A program made the translations under genes and the position numbers. Positions 53,801 to 63,500 of a stretch of 64,000 bases of DNA are shown here, one piece after another. Position 1 is the stretch's first letter. Every line of letters starts with the position of its first letter. This stretch comes from Anadara kagoshimensis (taxonomy: Eukaryota > Mollusca > Bivalvia > Arcoida > Arcidae). The notes beneath the pieces are model-generated. The model did no database searches. It was not told the origin of the DNA and saw only the letters and a program-made list of their open reading frames with translations. The stretch lies in assembly GCA_021292105.1 (NCBI GenBank), contig CM037864.1:44175816-44239815 (forward strand), given 5' to 3'.

Positions 53801-56800
53801 TGTCATTATTATTCATGGCTCAATTGTTGAACTATTACAAATAAGATGACGTCAACTGGTAAACACGTAACACAAATGTCATAAACTTCCTCGGTTCTAA
53901 CCGGTTTATTATCCGGTCGTTATAATTACTGTTGTTGAATTATTGTCTATACAGACGGATTTAATGTTCTTGTGAGTGACTTTATTGTAACATTGTTAAT
54001 CCTCTACCATTAACTAAGGATAACGTCAACTGTGATGCACTGACATGGAACTTTGGGGGAAAAAATAATGTCTCTCCTATTGCAGGATAGATATAATTTA
54101 GCTGATTCTATTTATCTTTTTTTTAAATTTGACAAACATGCTCTCGTTCATAAACTTCTATTAAGCCCTTCAACTTAACAAAGCATTTTTGTTCAATTTC
54201 CTGTTGCCTGATTGCATTAAGAATCGTTACAACATAGAAAAGATCAATCCTCTATGAAGAAACAAACAACACAAAATGAAGTTAACCCTATAGTTTTTGA
54301 AAGAAGTTAATCTTATAACACTTTTTAAGCTGATGGTCAGCATGGCTTCAATGAAATATCGAGACTAAATGTCATGGGTGACAAATATTATGAGTACCCT
54401 CTAACAAAAAAGTTTCCCAGAAACAAACTCTTTTGGACTATATAGATAGTACTAGTATTTCCACAGCAGTTCCATGGCCATACGCAAAATAAAATCAACC
54501 ACATCGCTGCAATGCTAAAAAGCTCATTTGAATATTCTTTAACAATCAATTGGTCAGAAAGTTCAGGCTTAAAAATTATGCATGGGTAAATAGCAAATGT
54601 TTTATACAAAGAATAACTTTTTGATAGGTCCAATATTTTTGTATTATATTGTAACTGTTTTTACAGAAGCAACAGAATGTTTGAAGAATGCTGATATAGG
54701 ATGGCGTAAAGGGAACATATACAGCTGTGATCATCCGGATCTACCAGCATGTTGTGAGATGGACCAAGAATTCACGTGTTGTGAACACGGTCATGTTAAG
54801 CATTTGTGAGTTATGTTTTAATATTAATCTTGTTATACGATTCGTATAGCTCGACGTCACATCGCGATGTATAATACATGATGCGCTGTTTTTAATTCCC
54901 AATGATGGCAGTTGGCTCTGCATTTAAATTAGAATTCGTGGTTCATGCGAATCTAGCGGTTTGTTTTGTTGCAATTGCCTTTTGTAAAATGCTTCTGTTT
55001 GCACAATCTGCATGTTTTATTATGCTAAGGCTAACAGAATTTAAATATTGCTATTACTTTCAAATAAATTACAACAAAAACATACTGATTCATCCCAAAT
55101 CACAACCCAAAAAGCAACTTAAAAAGTGTGCTTCATTAATACTAGTAGTGTTTTTGTATGGCGCGAAACGGTATTTGAGTACAAAATATGCGTGATTGTC
55201 TTAGCGATGTACGCTTTGCCTTGAGCTATATAATTGTCCATTACGTGTTGATGGAGGTACTTCCTGAGCATCCGATCTCACTTTCCAGTTGGACGTTGAC
55301 GTGTTAAACTCAAGTTTTAACAGTTTAACTTTTGCTGTTGGGATTTTGATTTTGGACATGAATCGGTAAGGTTGGGATTTATTGTTTTGATTTAAAGTTT
55401 TGTGTTAATTAACATCAAAGTATGATCAATACAATTACGTGTATAATATTTTGTAAAAATAGTGTAAAATTAAAATTGAAATTGCAGTATGTTGTTGGGA
55501 TAAAATAAAATGTGTGGTATAAAGTACCATACAGGATTGCATACAAGACACAATAGTGTTTTAACACTAATTATAAAAAACGAAATTTTCAGATTATTAA
55601 AACTGCTGGACACCGTGTTTAATTGTCACTAGATTCATCACCTGTTTATAGTTGTGACGTTTATAATCAATGATCTGATCTATATATGTTTGTTTTATAT
55701 TCAAAATACCGTTGGTTGTTTCCTGTTTTTGCTGAAATGATTATTGCCAATTATTTGCATTTTATCTTTAAATAGCTTTACTTTAATTTAAATGCTGAAC
55801 TTACAGATTTGGTATAAAAATCCTACTATAATTCAAATTCAGGTCTCACGTTTTTTTGGCCAAGTACAACATCCTTTTAAGCGAGGAAGCATATAAAATA
55901 TATCAAGTACACTGATTTTTACACACTGTAGCCCACATACTGTTTTAAATGATTTTATTAGCAATTCTATAATATATAATATTTAAAATCAATTAAATTT
56001 GAATAAATTGGCTCGTTTATGTAAACCTTACAATACAGGCGGAAAAACGTTAGGGGTATAATTGGCCTGATCAAAGAACTGCTTTCCGTTGTTATGACTA
56101 GTACAATTTCACATAAACGGCGTAATAAAGACAGAGGATGTTGATAACAAGAATATTTATATGTTGGCAGCATTGACAGCAATCATCAATTACTACGTTT
56201 CCCCCGATTGTTTTATAAGTTTTTTTTTATTAATAATAATATAATATATAATATAATATAATATAATATAATATAATATAATATAATATAATATAATATA
56301 ATATAATATAATATAATATAATATAATATAATAATAATTATTATTATTCTTATTCTTATTTTTTATTATTATTGTTATTTCTTAATTATTATTACTATTA
56401 TGAATAACAGTCTAAGAAATCATAACATTATACTTGTTGTATGACATAAATGACACAATGAATAATTCTGATCGGTATAGAAAGTGTGAATGGAACACAT
56501 ATAGTATTATGTTTATTATAAAGAATTTCTGAGTATATAATACAATAGATTTGATACAAAGTCGACGCAAATGAAGAAAAAGTAGATAATCGCCTTAATA
56601 AAACGTTTGACTAAATTATCAAGATTTCAAACCTGTCCGATTTAAGTTGAAGAATTATTGTGAAACTGGGACCGGGATAATAAAATCGGAGTGGGGTACA
56701 ATTCAATATCATAATTGCTTTCACTTTACTAATAACGCAAAAAAGGAGAAGAAAACAAAACAAAACCAACCATAGTCCATACTCTGTAAACGAAACTGTT

Positions 56801-58746
56801 GTGATATGGTCCCTGTATATAGATGTGTGTATGATGTGACGTATGGTGTATGATGTATGTGTGACGTCAGATATATACTGTAGATGACGTTAGTCAGTCT
56901 GTAGATGTTATGCAAGTAAACAGGACACGTAGTGGCACAGTTAACATGCCTTAGTTATTATTTATGATATATATTATCATAACAGAAACCATCTGGGGGG
57001 GGGGGTATATTTTTAGAATGGGAGAAAGCAGTTTGTAACTGAAAAAGACATATTTTGGCAACAACAAATAAAGTATGTAACAACAGCCAATCACTGAAAA
57101 ACATGTATTTAGCATCAGCCAATGACCAAAAAATATATTCTCGGCAACAACCAATGACCAAAATCATGTACTTGGCAAATGACTAAAAATATTCTTGGCA
57201 ACAGCCTATCACTGAAAAAATATATTTAGCAACAACCATTGCAATAAATGTTTTTATTATATAATCTACTTGTTGATTCTAATTTAAGCTGATATTTTTG
57301 TACTTTTCTTCTAAAAAGAAGATACATTGTATTTAAATTGAAAATGTTTGTTTTGTTTTTGTATCCTGCGGACAGACTATTGTTTACTTATAATATTTCA
57401 GCAGGATTACTTTTGGCGCATGTACACAGTTACGTGAACTTGTTGTGTTTCGGTCAATCAGCTGTTTTCTTACAATGAGAATACAAGTTTTAAATCTACG
57501 AAAAACCTGTTTTTATGGGATATTATATAATAAATAGAATCTTGCATTCGTGTTTATGCAATATTGAATTTATTAAACTCGTTGAATAAAGTTTTATGCA
57601 ACTCGCCAAGGCTCGTTGCATAAAAAATTATTCAACTCGTTTAATAAATTCAATATTACATAAACACTCATGCAAGATCCTCTATTTATTAAAAATCCCT
57701 ATTGTATTTTACATTTCAGACGTGAACAGCTACAGTTATGGGGTTCAGTTGCACTTATTGTTATAATTATTGTAGTAGTCTTTATATATTTGACAAAAGA
57801 CTTCCAAGTCTTTTCTAGAGATACATTACAGGAAGGCGTGGATAATTTGAAATCTAAATTCCCAATACGGTGAGTAACATTAAATTATAAACATACCAAT
57901 CAAATCTGTGTCCTAATCACAATACAAAAATCAAAAAGCAAGGTAAAAACTTCGAAACTGATAAACACGCGAACTTCCACAAAAAAGTGAGACCGGTGTG
58001 CTCTAGAGGAGTAAGCACTTCCTGTTTAGCTAGCGTCGAAAACATGAACCAAAAGCATCTAATATTGATAGAACACTGGTTCAATTTCATTCATGCTTCA
58101 TGTATATAGATATATCAGTAGCAGTAACAAAATACAATATATATACACTTGTTTAGAACATACAATCTCATTTAACATTTTATATTACTTGGTTAGTAGA
58201 AATTAAAAAAAACCACCGCAAATTGTCACAAAAACATCCAGAAACGCACGTTAACTATAGTATGCTCACCTGCTATGATCGATTTACAATGTCTTCAAAG
58301 TGGATGTCTTTTATAGAACGAGGATAAGGTTACACGTCAACTTTGGATAATATATAGACAGTGTATTGTTGTCTTTTTATGTATTTATCTTAAAAATGAG
58401 GGATGTATAATGGTATAGAAGGAGTCCTTCTGTTCACATTTAGTTTATTGTTTTACATCGCCTGAAAAAAGGTCATACGATTTTTGAGGAACATTGCACC
58501 GACGAAATTGTGCTAAGAACTGTGTAGTGCTGAGAATTGATGGAAGTAGATCTCTACGTAAAAAATAAAACATTGGACACATTAGTCCAACAACTCTTCT
58601 GACAATTTTGTTGATGTTAATATAGTTAACGTTACAATATAGTTACATTTGGTATTTAAACATTTTTTCATGTTTTCAGTAAAAAGAAAGATGAAATCAC
58701 ATTTCAGTTTCCAGCAGAAGACGAAAAATTTCACGAACAACAACAA

Positions 58747-58799
<53 letters not shown>

Positions 58800-58890
58800 A
58801 CAACAACAACCAAAAGCACATTGCTCAAAATTTGACATCGACACTGGCTCTTCTTATAAACCACAAACTTCAAAGACCGAGGAAGTCTGA
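43869..58890 (+). CDS. Shisa/WBP1/VOPP1-like (STMC6-type) single-pass membrane protein with polyQ tail
   Basis: Exons 43869-43923, 54667-54805, 57720-57869 and 58680-58890 join in phases 1, 2 and 2 with GT-AG sites, giving 184 residues. Residues 1-18 are a hydrophobic leader (MNWITSQIGLLIFIVKNI). The short extracellular part has exactly six cysteines, C23, C39, C47-C48 and C56-C57, so C-x15-C-x7-CC-x7-CC. The membrane helix is about residues 72-89 (LWGSVALIVIIIVVVFIYL). The cytoplasmic part is basic (KKKDE) and has 24 glutamines (135-158) before a short tail ending KTEEV. Six Cys with two CC pairs next to a TM is the hallmark of the STMC6 group of Shisa-like transmembrane adaptors, and this assignment is an inference from pattern. 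Exon 1 is the least certain because intron 1 is 10.7 kb; another leader exon is possible. Confidence 0.72.
44228..44500 (-). CDS. Possible small ORF, 91 codons from ATG, unrecognised
   Basis: ATG at 44500-44498 (MAILFSIKQSVYQSEPLPAN) to TAA, ending KIDIPGQNVQFKL. The composition looks more protein-like than neighbouring frames (balanced aromatic, charged and Pro/Gly residues), but there is no homologue I recognise and no clear splice signals. It lies inside intron 1 of the STMC6-like gene on the opposite strand, next to a tandem array. It may be a relic of a transposable element. Confidence 0.25.
44510..46340. repeat. Tandem array of a roughly 565-bp unit, about 3.3 copies
   Basis: Unit starts at about 44691, 45241 and 45816 share 'ttttacacgg', 'cccattgatatacccact', 'ctatattgtcaaatac', 'gcctcgtatggt' and 'cacaagtcgcctatagaaat' in the same order. 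A partial earlier copy covers about 44510-44690. Confidence 0.88.
46793..47200. repeat. Foldback element with imperfect inverted arms of about 105 bp
   Basis: The left arm (about 46800-46906) and right arm (about 47093-47200) are complementary: 'cacttacttgtacctagtcg' against 'cgactaggtacaagtaagtg', then 'gaaatctgtatgcgcg' against 'gcgcatacagatttc'. The core of about 185 bp carries a 61-codon minus-strand frame (MGILHGENCEVYTG) of unknown meaning. Confidence 0.8.
47132..47600. repeat. Perfect palindrome, 205-bp arms around a (TA)n centre
   Basis: 47132-47336 is the exact reverse complement of 47396-47600. The spacer is 59 bp of TA with a TT at its middle. Both arms end in 'cttacttgta' at the outside and 'ttggtatttt' at the TA side. 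Confidence 0.95.
47652..47856. repeat. Third identical copy of the 205-bp arm
   Basis: Base-for-base equal to 47396-47600 in direct orientation, again bounded by (TA)n tracts (47601-47651 and 47857-47888). Confidence 0.95.
48214..48378. repeat. MITE-like element with 17-bp perfect inverted ends
   Basis: 'caccttgttatgtaata' at 48214 and its exact complement at 48362-48378. The interior is rich in 'gtaatgtaataaaa'. Confidence 0.6.
48464..48556. repeat. Short hairpin element
   Basis: Ends 'attgtgggt' and 'acccacaat' with inner complementary 'agctgttaat'/'atagcagct'-type segments. Confidence 0.45.
49462..49616. repeat. Hairpin element E, copy 1
   Basis: Imperfect palindrome with arms of about 70 bp ('agggtaagacagagatatct' against 'agatatctctgtcttaccct') and loop 'aactcgctaaagctcgtt'. 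Confidence 0.88.
49811..49935. repeat. Hairpin element E, diverged copy 2
   Basis: Begins 'agaatcctacaccagttaca', keeps 'atatctcaaactc' and 'gttctggac'. The right arm and loop are partly lost. Confidence 0.7.
49940..51400. other. Non-coding stretch in intron 1 of the STMC6-like gene
   Basis: AT-rich, no exon or repeat recognised. Confidence 0.45.
51408..51662 (-). repeat. tRNA-derived SINE, same family, minus strand
   Basis: 'taatggtgtttaacgtcccg' through 'cttgggtcagacccagtcgg' matches the 18072 copy closely. An internal deletion of about 20 bp is visible near 51500, and the head is missing. Confidence 0.82.
51930..52120 (-). repeat. Dispersed repeat starting 'tatccccgcaaacgaagttg'
   Basis: Complement of the end seen at 7600-7645, followed by 'ctgtccgtccatccgtccgc'. 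Confidence 0.6.
52120..54666. other. Non-coding stretch, end of intron 1
   Basis: No exon or clear repeat is seen. Confidence 0.45.
54667..54805 (+). CDS. STMC6-like gene, six-cysteine ectodomain exon
   Basis: After TTTTTACAG. Contains ECLKNADIGWRKG, YSCDHPDLPACCEM and FTCCEHG. Donor ATTT/GTGAGT in phase 2. The upstream in-frame hydrophobic stretch is the polypyrimidine tract, not a leader. Confidence 0.8.
55240..55375 (-). repeat. Dispersed element D, copy 4
   Basis: 'ctcactttccagttgg' and 'gacgtgttaaactc' then 'ttgattttggacatgaat' follow the order of copies 1 and 3. Confidence 0.5.
56236..56332. repeat. (AATAT)n microsatellite
   Basis: About 19 pentanucleotide units, flanked by TAA/TTA runs. 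Confidence 0.95.
56995..57005 (+). repeat. Poly(G) run
   Basis: Eleven consecutive G. Confidence 0.85.
57050..57245 (+). repeat. Degenerate tandem repeat with 'ggcaacaaccaatgacc' core
   Basis: About five diverged units of roughly 35-45 bp combining 'ggcaacaacc' or 'agcaacaacc', 'aatgacc' or 'aatcact' and 'aaaaatatatt'. It lies in intron 2 of the STMC6-like gene. The core resembles the minisatellite at 26244. Confidence 0.75.
57537..57681. repeat. Hairpin element F
   Basis: Palindrome with arms of about 65 bp ('aatttattaaactcgttgaa' against 'ttcaactcgtttaataaatt') and loop 'aactcgccaaggctcgtt'. The arms differ in sequence from element E but the loop is nearly the same. Confidence 0.85.
57720..57869 (+). 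CDS. STMC6-like gene, transmembrane exon
   Basis: After ATTTCAG. REQLQLWGSVALIVIIIVVV begins the helix, followed by LTKDFQVFSRDTLQEG. Donor ACG/GTGAGT. A hairpin element ends about 40 bases before the acceptor. Confidence 0.8.
57890..58045 (+). repeat. Dispersed element D, copy 5
   Basis: 'gataaacacgcgaacttcca' and 'aagtgagaccggtgtgctct' followed by 'cctgtttagctagc'. It starts 20 bases after exon 3 of the STMC6-like gene. Confidence 0.65.
58680..58890 (+). CDS. STMC6-like gene, polyQ terminal exon
   Basis: After TTTTCAG. KKKDEITFQFPAEDEKFHE, then 24 Gln from mixed CAA/CAG codons (58738-58809), then KAHCSKFDIDTGSSYKPQ and TGA at 58888-58890. The Leu/Val-rich frames opposite are shadows of the CAR repeats. 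Confidence 0.82.
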
Positions 58891-59452
58891 AAGATGGATC
58901 TGTCATCCTTATTGTCTCTTTTGTATCTAGCACACAGAATATTGCGTTAAAAGACAGCAGTTGCTGGGAAAGATTCCAATGATGTGTATTGGAAAACGGG
59001 TCTTAAACGGTGACATATTCATTGCTATATCATTTACATTCATGATTCTTGATTAGCTTAGGCAAAAAGTATTTGTCTTTGTAGGGCTCATGTATGGGAC
59101 TTCAGCAAAATTCAAATTGTCAACATTCTGGAATTACGAGTTCCAATATAGTCTGCTATTACATTTCGATTACTACAAGTGTCAGTTTTGAAATTATACT
59201 TCCAACAGACGATGCTCATTCTAGGATGGGTGATGGGACCGTTGCTGCCTTATTTTGTCAAATGTCAATATTGCTAAGGCCTTAAAGGACCATATTTAAC
59301 ATTACATGAATGCACAAATGTTGATGTTATAGAGATCTAAAAAATTCCTAGATTGAACACTGTGACGGAGAACAAACCAAAACCACCAGGTGAAATCGAC
59401 TGCCTTTCAACTTATAACTAAAACTTGAACTTAAAAGTGAGAAAGTGTGGAA

Positions 59453-59458
59453 AATAAA
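59453..59458 (+). terminator. Candidate polyadenylation signal
   Basis: AATAAA, 563 bases after the stop at 58890. Motif only. Confidence 0.3.
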
Positions 59459-59889
59459 TGTCTGAAGGAAAGTTTATAATTATCAATTTTCGCTATTATT
59501 ACCATTGAATCATAGTATGTAACCTCAGCAGCTTTGGTTATATTATCATATCGACTATATTAGAACAATTTAATCTACAATACTTCTAAAACTTCAATTC
59601 TTTACTTAAAATGTCATGAAAAAATGGGATTAACCATAGCAACGGATTTATATTTTGAGACAAAGCTTTAATGCTGTTTGACAATTTAGTTCGCTGTATT
59701 ACCGATCCGTTTATTTCATTTCACAATAAGCTACATTAAGGGTTAATATTTTTCGCTACGATTTTCATCAACTTATGACTATCGATTATTGATTTCATAA
59801 GAAGTATATTAGAAGATATTGACGTTTTAATGATGTAGTTGTGTCATTATATAAATAACAATAACAACCTGTTTATTTAGTACATTCGC

Positions 59890-60122
59890 GGAAGTCGATT
59901 GTCGAGTGGTATAAACCACCCACCACTTTTTACAGCTTATGTTTGAATAAAACTCGGGACTGATTCTAGTGTCAGGAAGTTAGTCAATTCGCATGACGAA
60001 GGTTTGTAGTTTTGTCCAGGCACTCCGGTTTTCTCGATCATCCACGAACTGACCACCTTGATATTATTAAAAGGATCTGGACTGTTGGGTGGGTGGGTGG
60101 GTTAAAATATCACTACTCCACT
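59890..60122 (+). repeat. SINE-like repeat B, copy 2
   Basis: 'gattctagtgtcaggaagtt' and final 'aaatatcactactccactc' match the 7945-8175 copy. A tRNA-like 'gtcgagtggtataaacc' precedes them. Confidence 0.45.
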
Positions 60123-60886
60123 CTTGTAAATATGTATAAATCGTTCACAATATCACAGTTTTGTTTTGTATCAATAAATGTGTCATCATTATGATGTCAA
60201 AACATTTATATTGTATTGTTAAATGATCAACAACATGAAAACATACAACTGATAGCAGGACTACTTCCAGACTTTAAACCACTCCAATAGATAGACTCAC
60301 ACTTGTGAAATGGTAAGAACAATTAACCACTGAACTGTCTAGATTGACTCATAACTTCCATTGCCGTGCACAGCAAGCTGCATAACGCACACTAGCTAGT
60401 AGATTTACATCTTGCATTTTGACAGTCTTAAATTGGTTTTTCACCTTGAAATAATTTTAAAACACCGTCGTGTGCGACATGCATTTCCAATAGCTGGAAC
60501 AGCCAAACAATGACGCCAAGCGTAAAGGCATAAGCAAGAATTGAGTGACGTCACATTAACCATAGCAATTATGGTCCCAAACAGTTTAATTCATTAAAAC
60601 ATTACAAATGTAAATATAAGTGTATAAGGATATCTCTTGGTCGATTCTCGTATTAAATTTAGTAAGAGTGGTTAACATATTCTGTTTATGAATGTTCATG
60701 GATAGATCTTACGAGAATTACCTGCAACACTGTTTATTTTCGCCATATATGGCTTATGTTATACATGTATTGTAGATTCCACTGTATAATGTAAAATCTA
60801 GATGTATTCCGATCCCAGTTTAACCATCATTTCTTAAATAAGATTTTCTTTAACTTAAATCTGATAAATTTTAGTAATTCTTAATG

Positions 60887-60953
60887 GTACTGTCATATAC
60901 CATTTTTTTAATTTAATCATAAAATACATTCAAAAAATGGTATATGACAGTAC
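60887..60953. repeat. Hairpin with 22-bp perfect arms
   Basis: 'gtactgtcatataccatttt' plus TT at 60887-60908 is exactly complementary to 60932-60953. Confidence 0.85.
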
Positions 60954-61130
60954 TACAAATAGAAAAAGTTTCGACAAAATTAAGACTATAGATGTAATAA
61001 GCTTTGCTTGATCTTGACACATTTAATGCATTAGTATCTTGGAGACTAACATATTTATTCAGATTTAAAATTTGTCATATTTCAGTCAAGGAAATTCTTA
61101 GTTACGAACTATTGTATCTTTTACTTTTTC

Positions 61131-61201
61131 CAGCCGCGAATAGCTGCAATAATGCTGATGCGGCTTTAAACAATAACTCACTCACTCACTCACTCACTCT
61201 T
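61131..61201 (+). repeat. Repeat tail with (ACTC)n
   Basis: 'gctgatgcggctttaaacaa' followed by five ACTC units. The short tandem tail is like the 3' end of a retroposon. Confidence 0.5.
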
Positions 61202-61785
61202 AGTTACGAAATGATTGTGAAATTGGGGCCTAAATCATCAATACAAGGTTAAATTTAATAAAATTGTATCCAATACCTAAATCAAACAGATACTGCTAAA
61301 AGGGTATTTTGATTAAAGTTTATTTGATATTTACGCTTGGCCTACACTAAACAAGATGTAAAATAATTTATTTGACAAAAATATGATTAGGACTTTCATA
61401 GGTTTATTTTCATATGGCCCCAAGCCAGTGGTACGGTCTGTCCGATAGATTGCCAGTACACAATGCGTGGGTGTTATTGCATGATTGCTGATGACCGTTC
61501 TGGTCACCTTTGGTATATTCACTCTCCTATACATTTACCCCACGTATACACTAGCGGGTTTAATTTAGCATGATGTGTCTTTCATGTTTCCAGATAACTT
61601 TGGATGTCCACGTGTAGCCTTTACTTGATTCGATGGTGATGATTTTACAACTTCCCGCTATGGGTTTTATATTACTCAACTGGTAAAGGCAAACAGCATG
61701 ACCTGTGCATTTGATCTTTTATTGGAAATATTCATATAGGATGGTCCATCCAATACATGTGTAACAAGAAAGAGATAAAATGCAG

Positions 61786-61856
61786 GGCCGGACCGGGGAT
61801 CGAACCCGGTGCCTCCCGCACTATAGGCGAGTGCTCTACCACTGAGCTACCAAGAC
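61786..61856 (-). tRNA. tRNA-like gene, anticodon ATA, possibly pseudogene
   Basis: 71 bases on minus: D arm GCTC-AGTGGTA-GAGC, anticodon stem CTCGC/GCGGG with loop CTATAGT (anticodon ATA, Tyr by code), T arm CCGGG-TTCGATC-CCCGG perfect. The acceptor stem (GTCTTGG against TCCGGCC) has two mismatches. There is no intron, unlike usual animal tRNA-Tyr. TTTT lies a few bases downstream. Canonical A and B boxes make Pol III transcription possible. Confidence 0.5.
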
Positions 61857-63421
61857 CACTACACATGGGTTATGGTAGAAAGCTGGTAATTATAAGACTA
61901 GTGTATACACAAGGTACTTGATTAGTGTTCTCATAATATATACAAATCAAACAAGTGTTTTCCTTATACATAAATACACTAGTCCGTAATAAGTGTTTAA
62001 ATTAAAGGTCAAGTAGCTATAGACAGGTCAGTGTTGTTAACCTACATGATTTTGATCGTTCTACCGGTAGCAATAGGAATTTTGTTGGCTCTCGAGTTCC
62101 GATTTCTTTACAACATCACAAAATGCATTACTGAAATATAGTGTTGCAAATACGTAACATGTGGTTTTTCATCTGGCAATAGCAACACATAGAAAATCAG
62201 AAACAAGTCACACGATAAATATTACGACATACATGTATCTGGCAGCTGTTTGTATTGCAAATGGTATTCAGTAATTAAGGTACACGTAACTTTGAGAAAC
62301 CTCAACCCCTACACATTAAAGTTATTAGGCACATATATATCGGCTTTTATCAGCAGCGTATATGCCATTTAACGCGTTTGTAGTACCTCAAATGAACGGG
62401 GGTTTCAGTGGAAGCAACATTTAAGGAAAGTGATCTACGGCATTATCGAGACCCAAAGTACACGAAATGTAACATGACGGAAACATGTAATCTTTATGTT
62501 CGAACATGTCCGTTAAGTTCCTTTAACTTTAAAAGTGTCCAATAAAACTAGTCTGGACAAAAATTTCTCGTGAATTTTGAAAGTCAAAGTGTAATAACTG
62601 AAAAACTTTCAGGCAATAAAGTCTCGCTTCCTAGTTACAATATGATTCCAAAGAGTGCAGTAGAAAGTATATTATTCTATGTTATGTGGTTAACACGATG
62701 CTATTAAACCCTGCCATTGCATGACATCCGAAAAAGAATCATTTGTTAAAGTTTTAACAAAACTCTGGAATAAGACGTATGTACATAACGTGCGCTCCAT
62801 GTTGTTCATTTCCATCAAAGTTTGAAAATCAGTGGGTTTAGAGAACTGATCATGTTAATTAAAATGAACGGAATGGTGGATGAATTGAAACAATTACTCG
62901 ATTCCCCTGGCTATTGTTGTTTATTGTCGCCAAGGATAATAAAGTCCAGATCTTGAACACATCAACAACTTTAAATGATTTTGATATAGAGATATATATA
63001 AACAAAATATGAAACAAGGCTACTAAGTTCAACCAGGTTAATCTGATTATAAAACAGAAAAATTGCCAAGAGGCAACACAAACAACTTAAGATACATTGC
63101 TTAGTCAGTATGTTTTAGTTGCTGTGAACGGCAACAAACGGTAGATTCTACAGAAGCGTTGTTTTCAAGGTTAAGACTAATTTTTTGTGCCCACTCTCAT
63201 TACATTTAATAAAAACATAGTTGCGTATAGTCCTATACGAAATACAAGGTCCAAAATCAAATACGGGTGTATTTATGTTGACATGGCTCGACTGTCTTTC
63301 CATAGATTTAATCCTTTCGTGTTAAACGGCCACGGATCGGTAATCGTGTGTTGATTCAGGTGGGTATACACACAGAAACTGTAAAGATAATCGACATTCT
63401 ACTGTTCTGTGTGGCGCAGAA

Positions 63422-63500
63422 ATGAAGTCTCTATGTGTGTCAGTGGTTCTGGCTTTATTTGTTATGCAAATAGAATCAAAATCCGTTTCTGATGTTACCG
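63422..63500 (+). CDS. First exon of a secreted or membrane protein, gene runs off right edge
   Basis: 79 bases: ATG with G at -3, then MKSLCVSVVLALFVMQIESK, a typical signal peptide with a likely cleavage after the Ser of IES or close by, then SVSDVT and a phase-1 donor G/GTACGT. No second exon is found before 64000. Product unknown. Confidence 0.6.

Larger units (their letters stand above)
58891..63421. other. Intergenic region between STMC6-like gene and edge gene
   Basis: 4.5 kb without a supported exon. It contains repeat B copy 2, a hairpin at 60887-60953, a SINE-tail fragment at about 61131-61201 and a tRNA-like gene at 61786-61856. Confidence 0.5.

Noticed and set aside
54597..54666. 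Hydrophobic in-frame stretch before the six-cysteine exon, resembling a signal peptide
   Set aside because: It coincides with the polypyrimidine tract before TTTTTACAG and has no ATG at the frame start that would be needed. A separate leader exon with matching phase exists.
56951..57167. Minus frames across the degenerate 'ggcaacaacc' array
   Set aside because: They are repeat translations, hydrophobic by composition only.
58582..58933. Poly-leucine and poly-valine/alanine minus frames
   Set aside because: They are the antisense of the CAA/CAG glutamine tract in the terminal exon of the STMC6-like gene.
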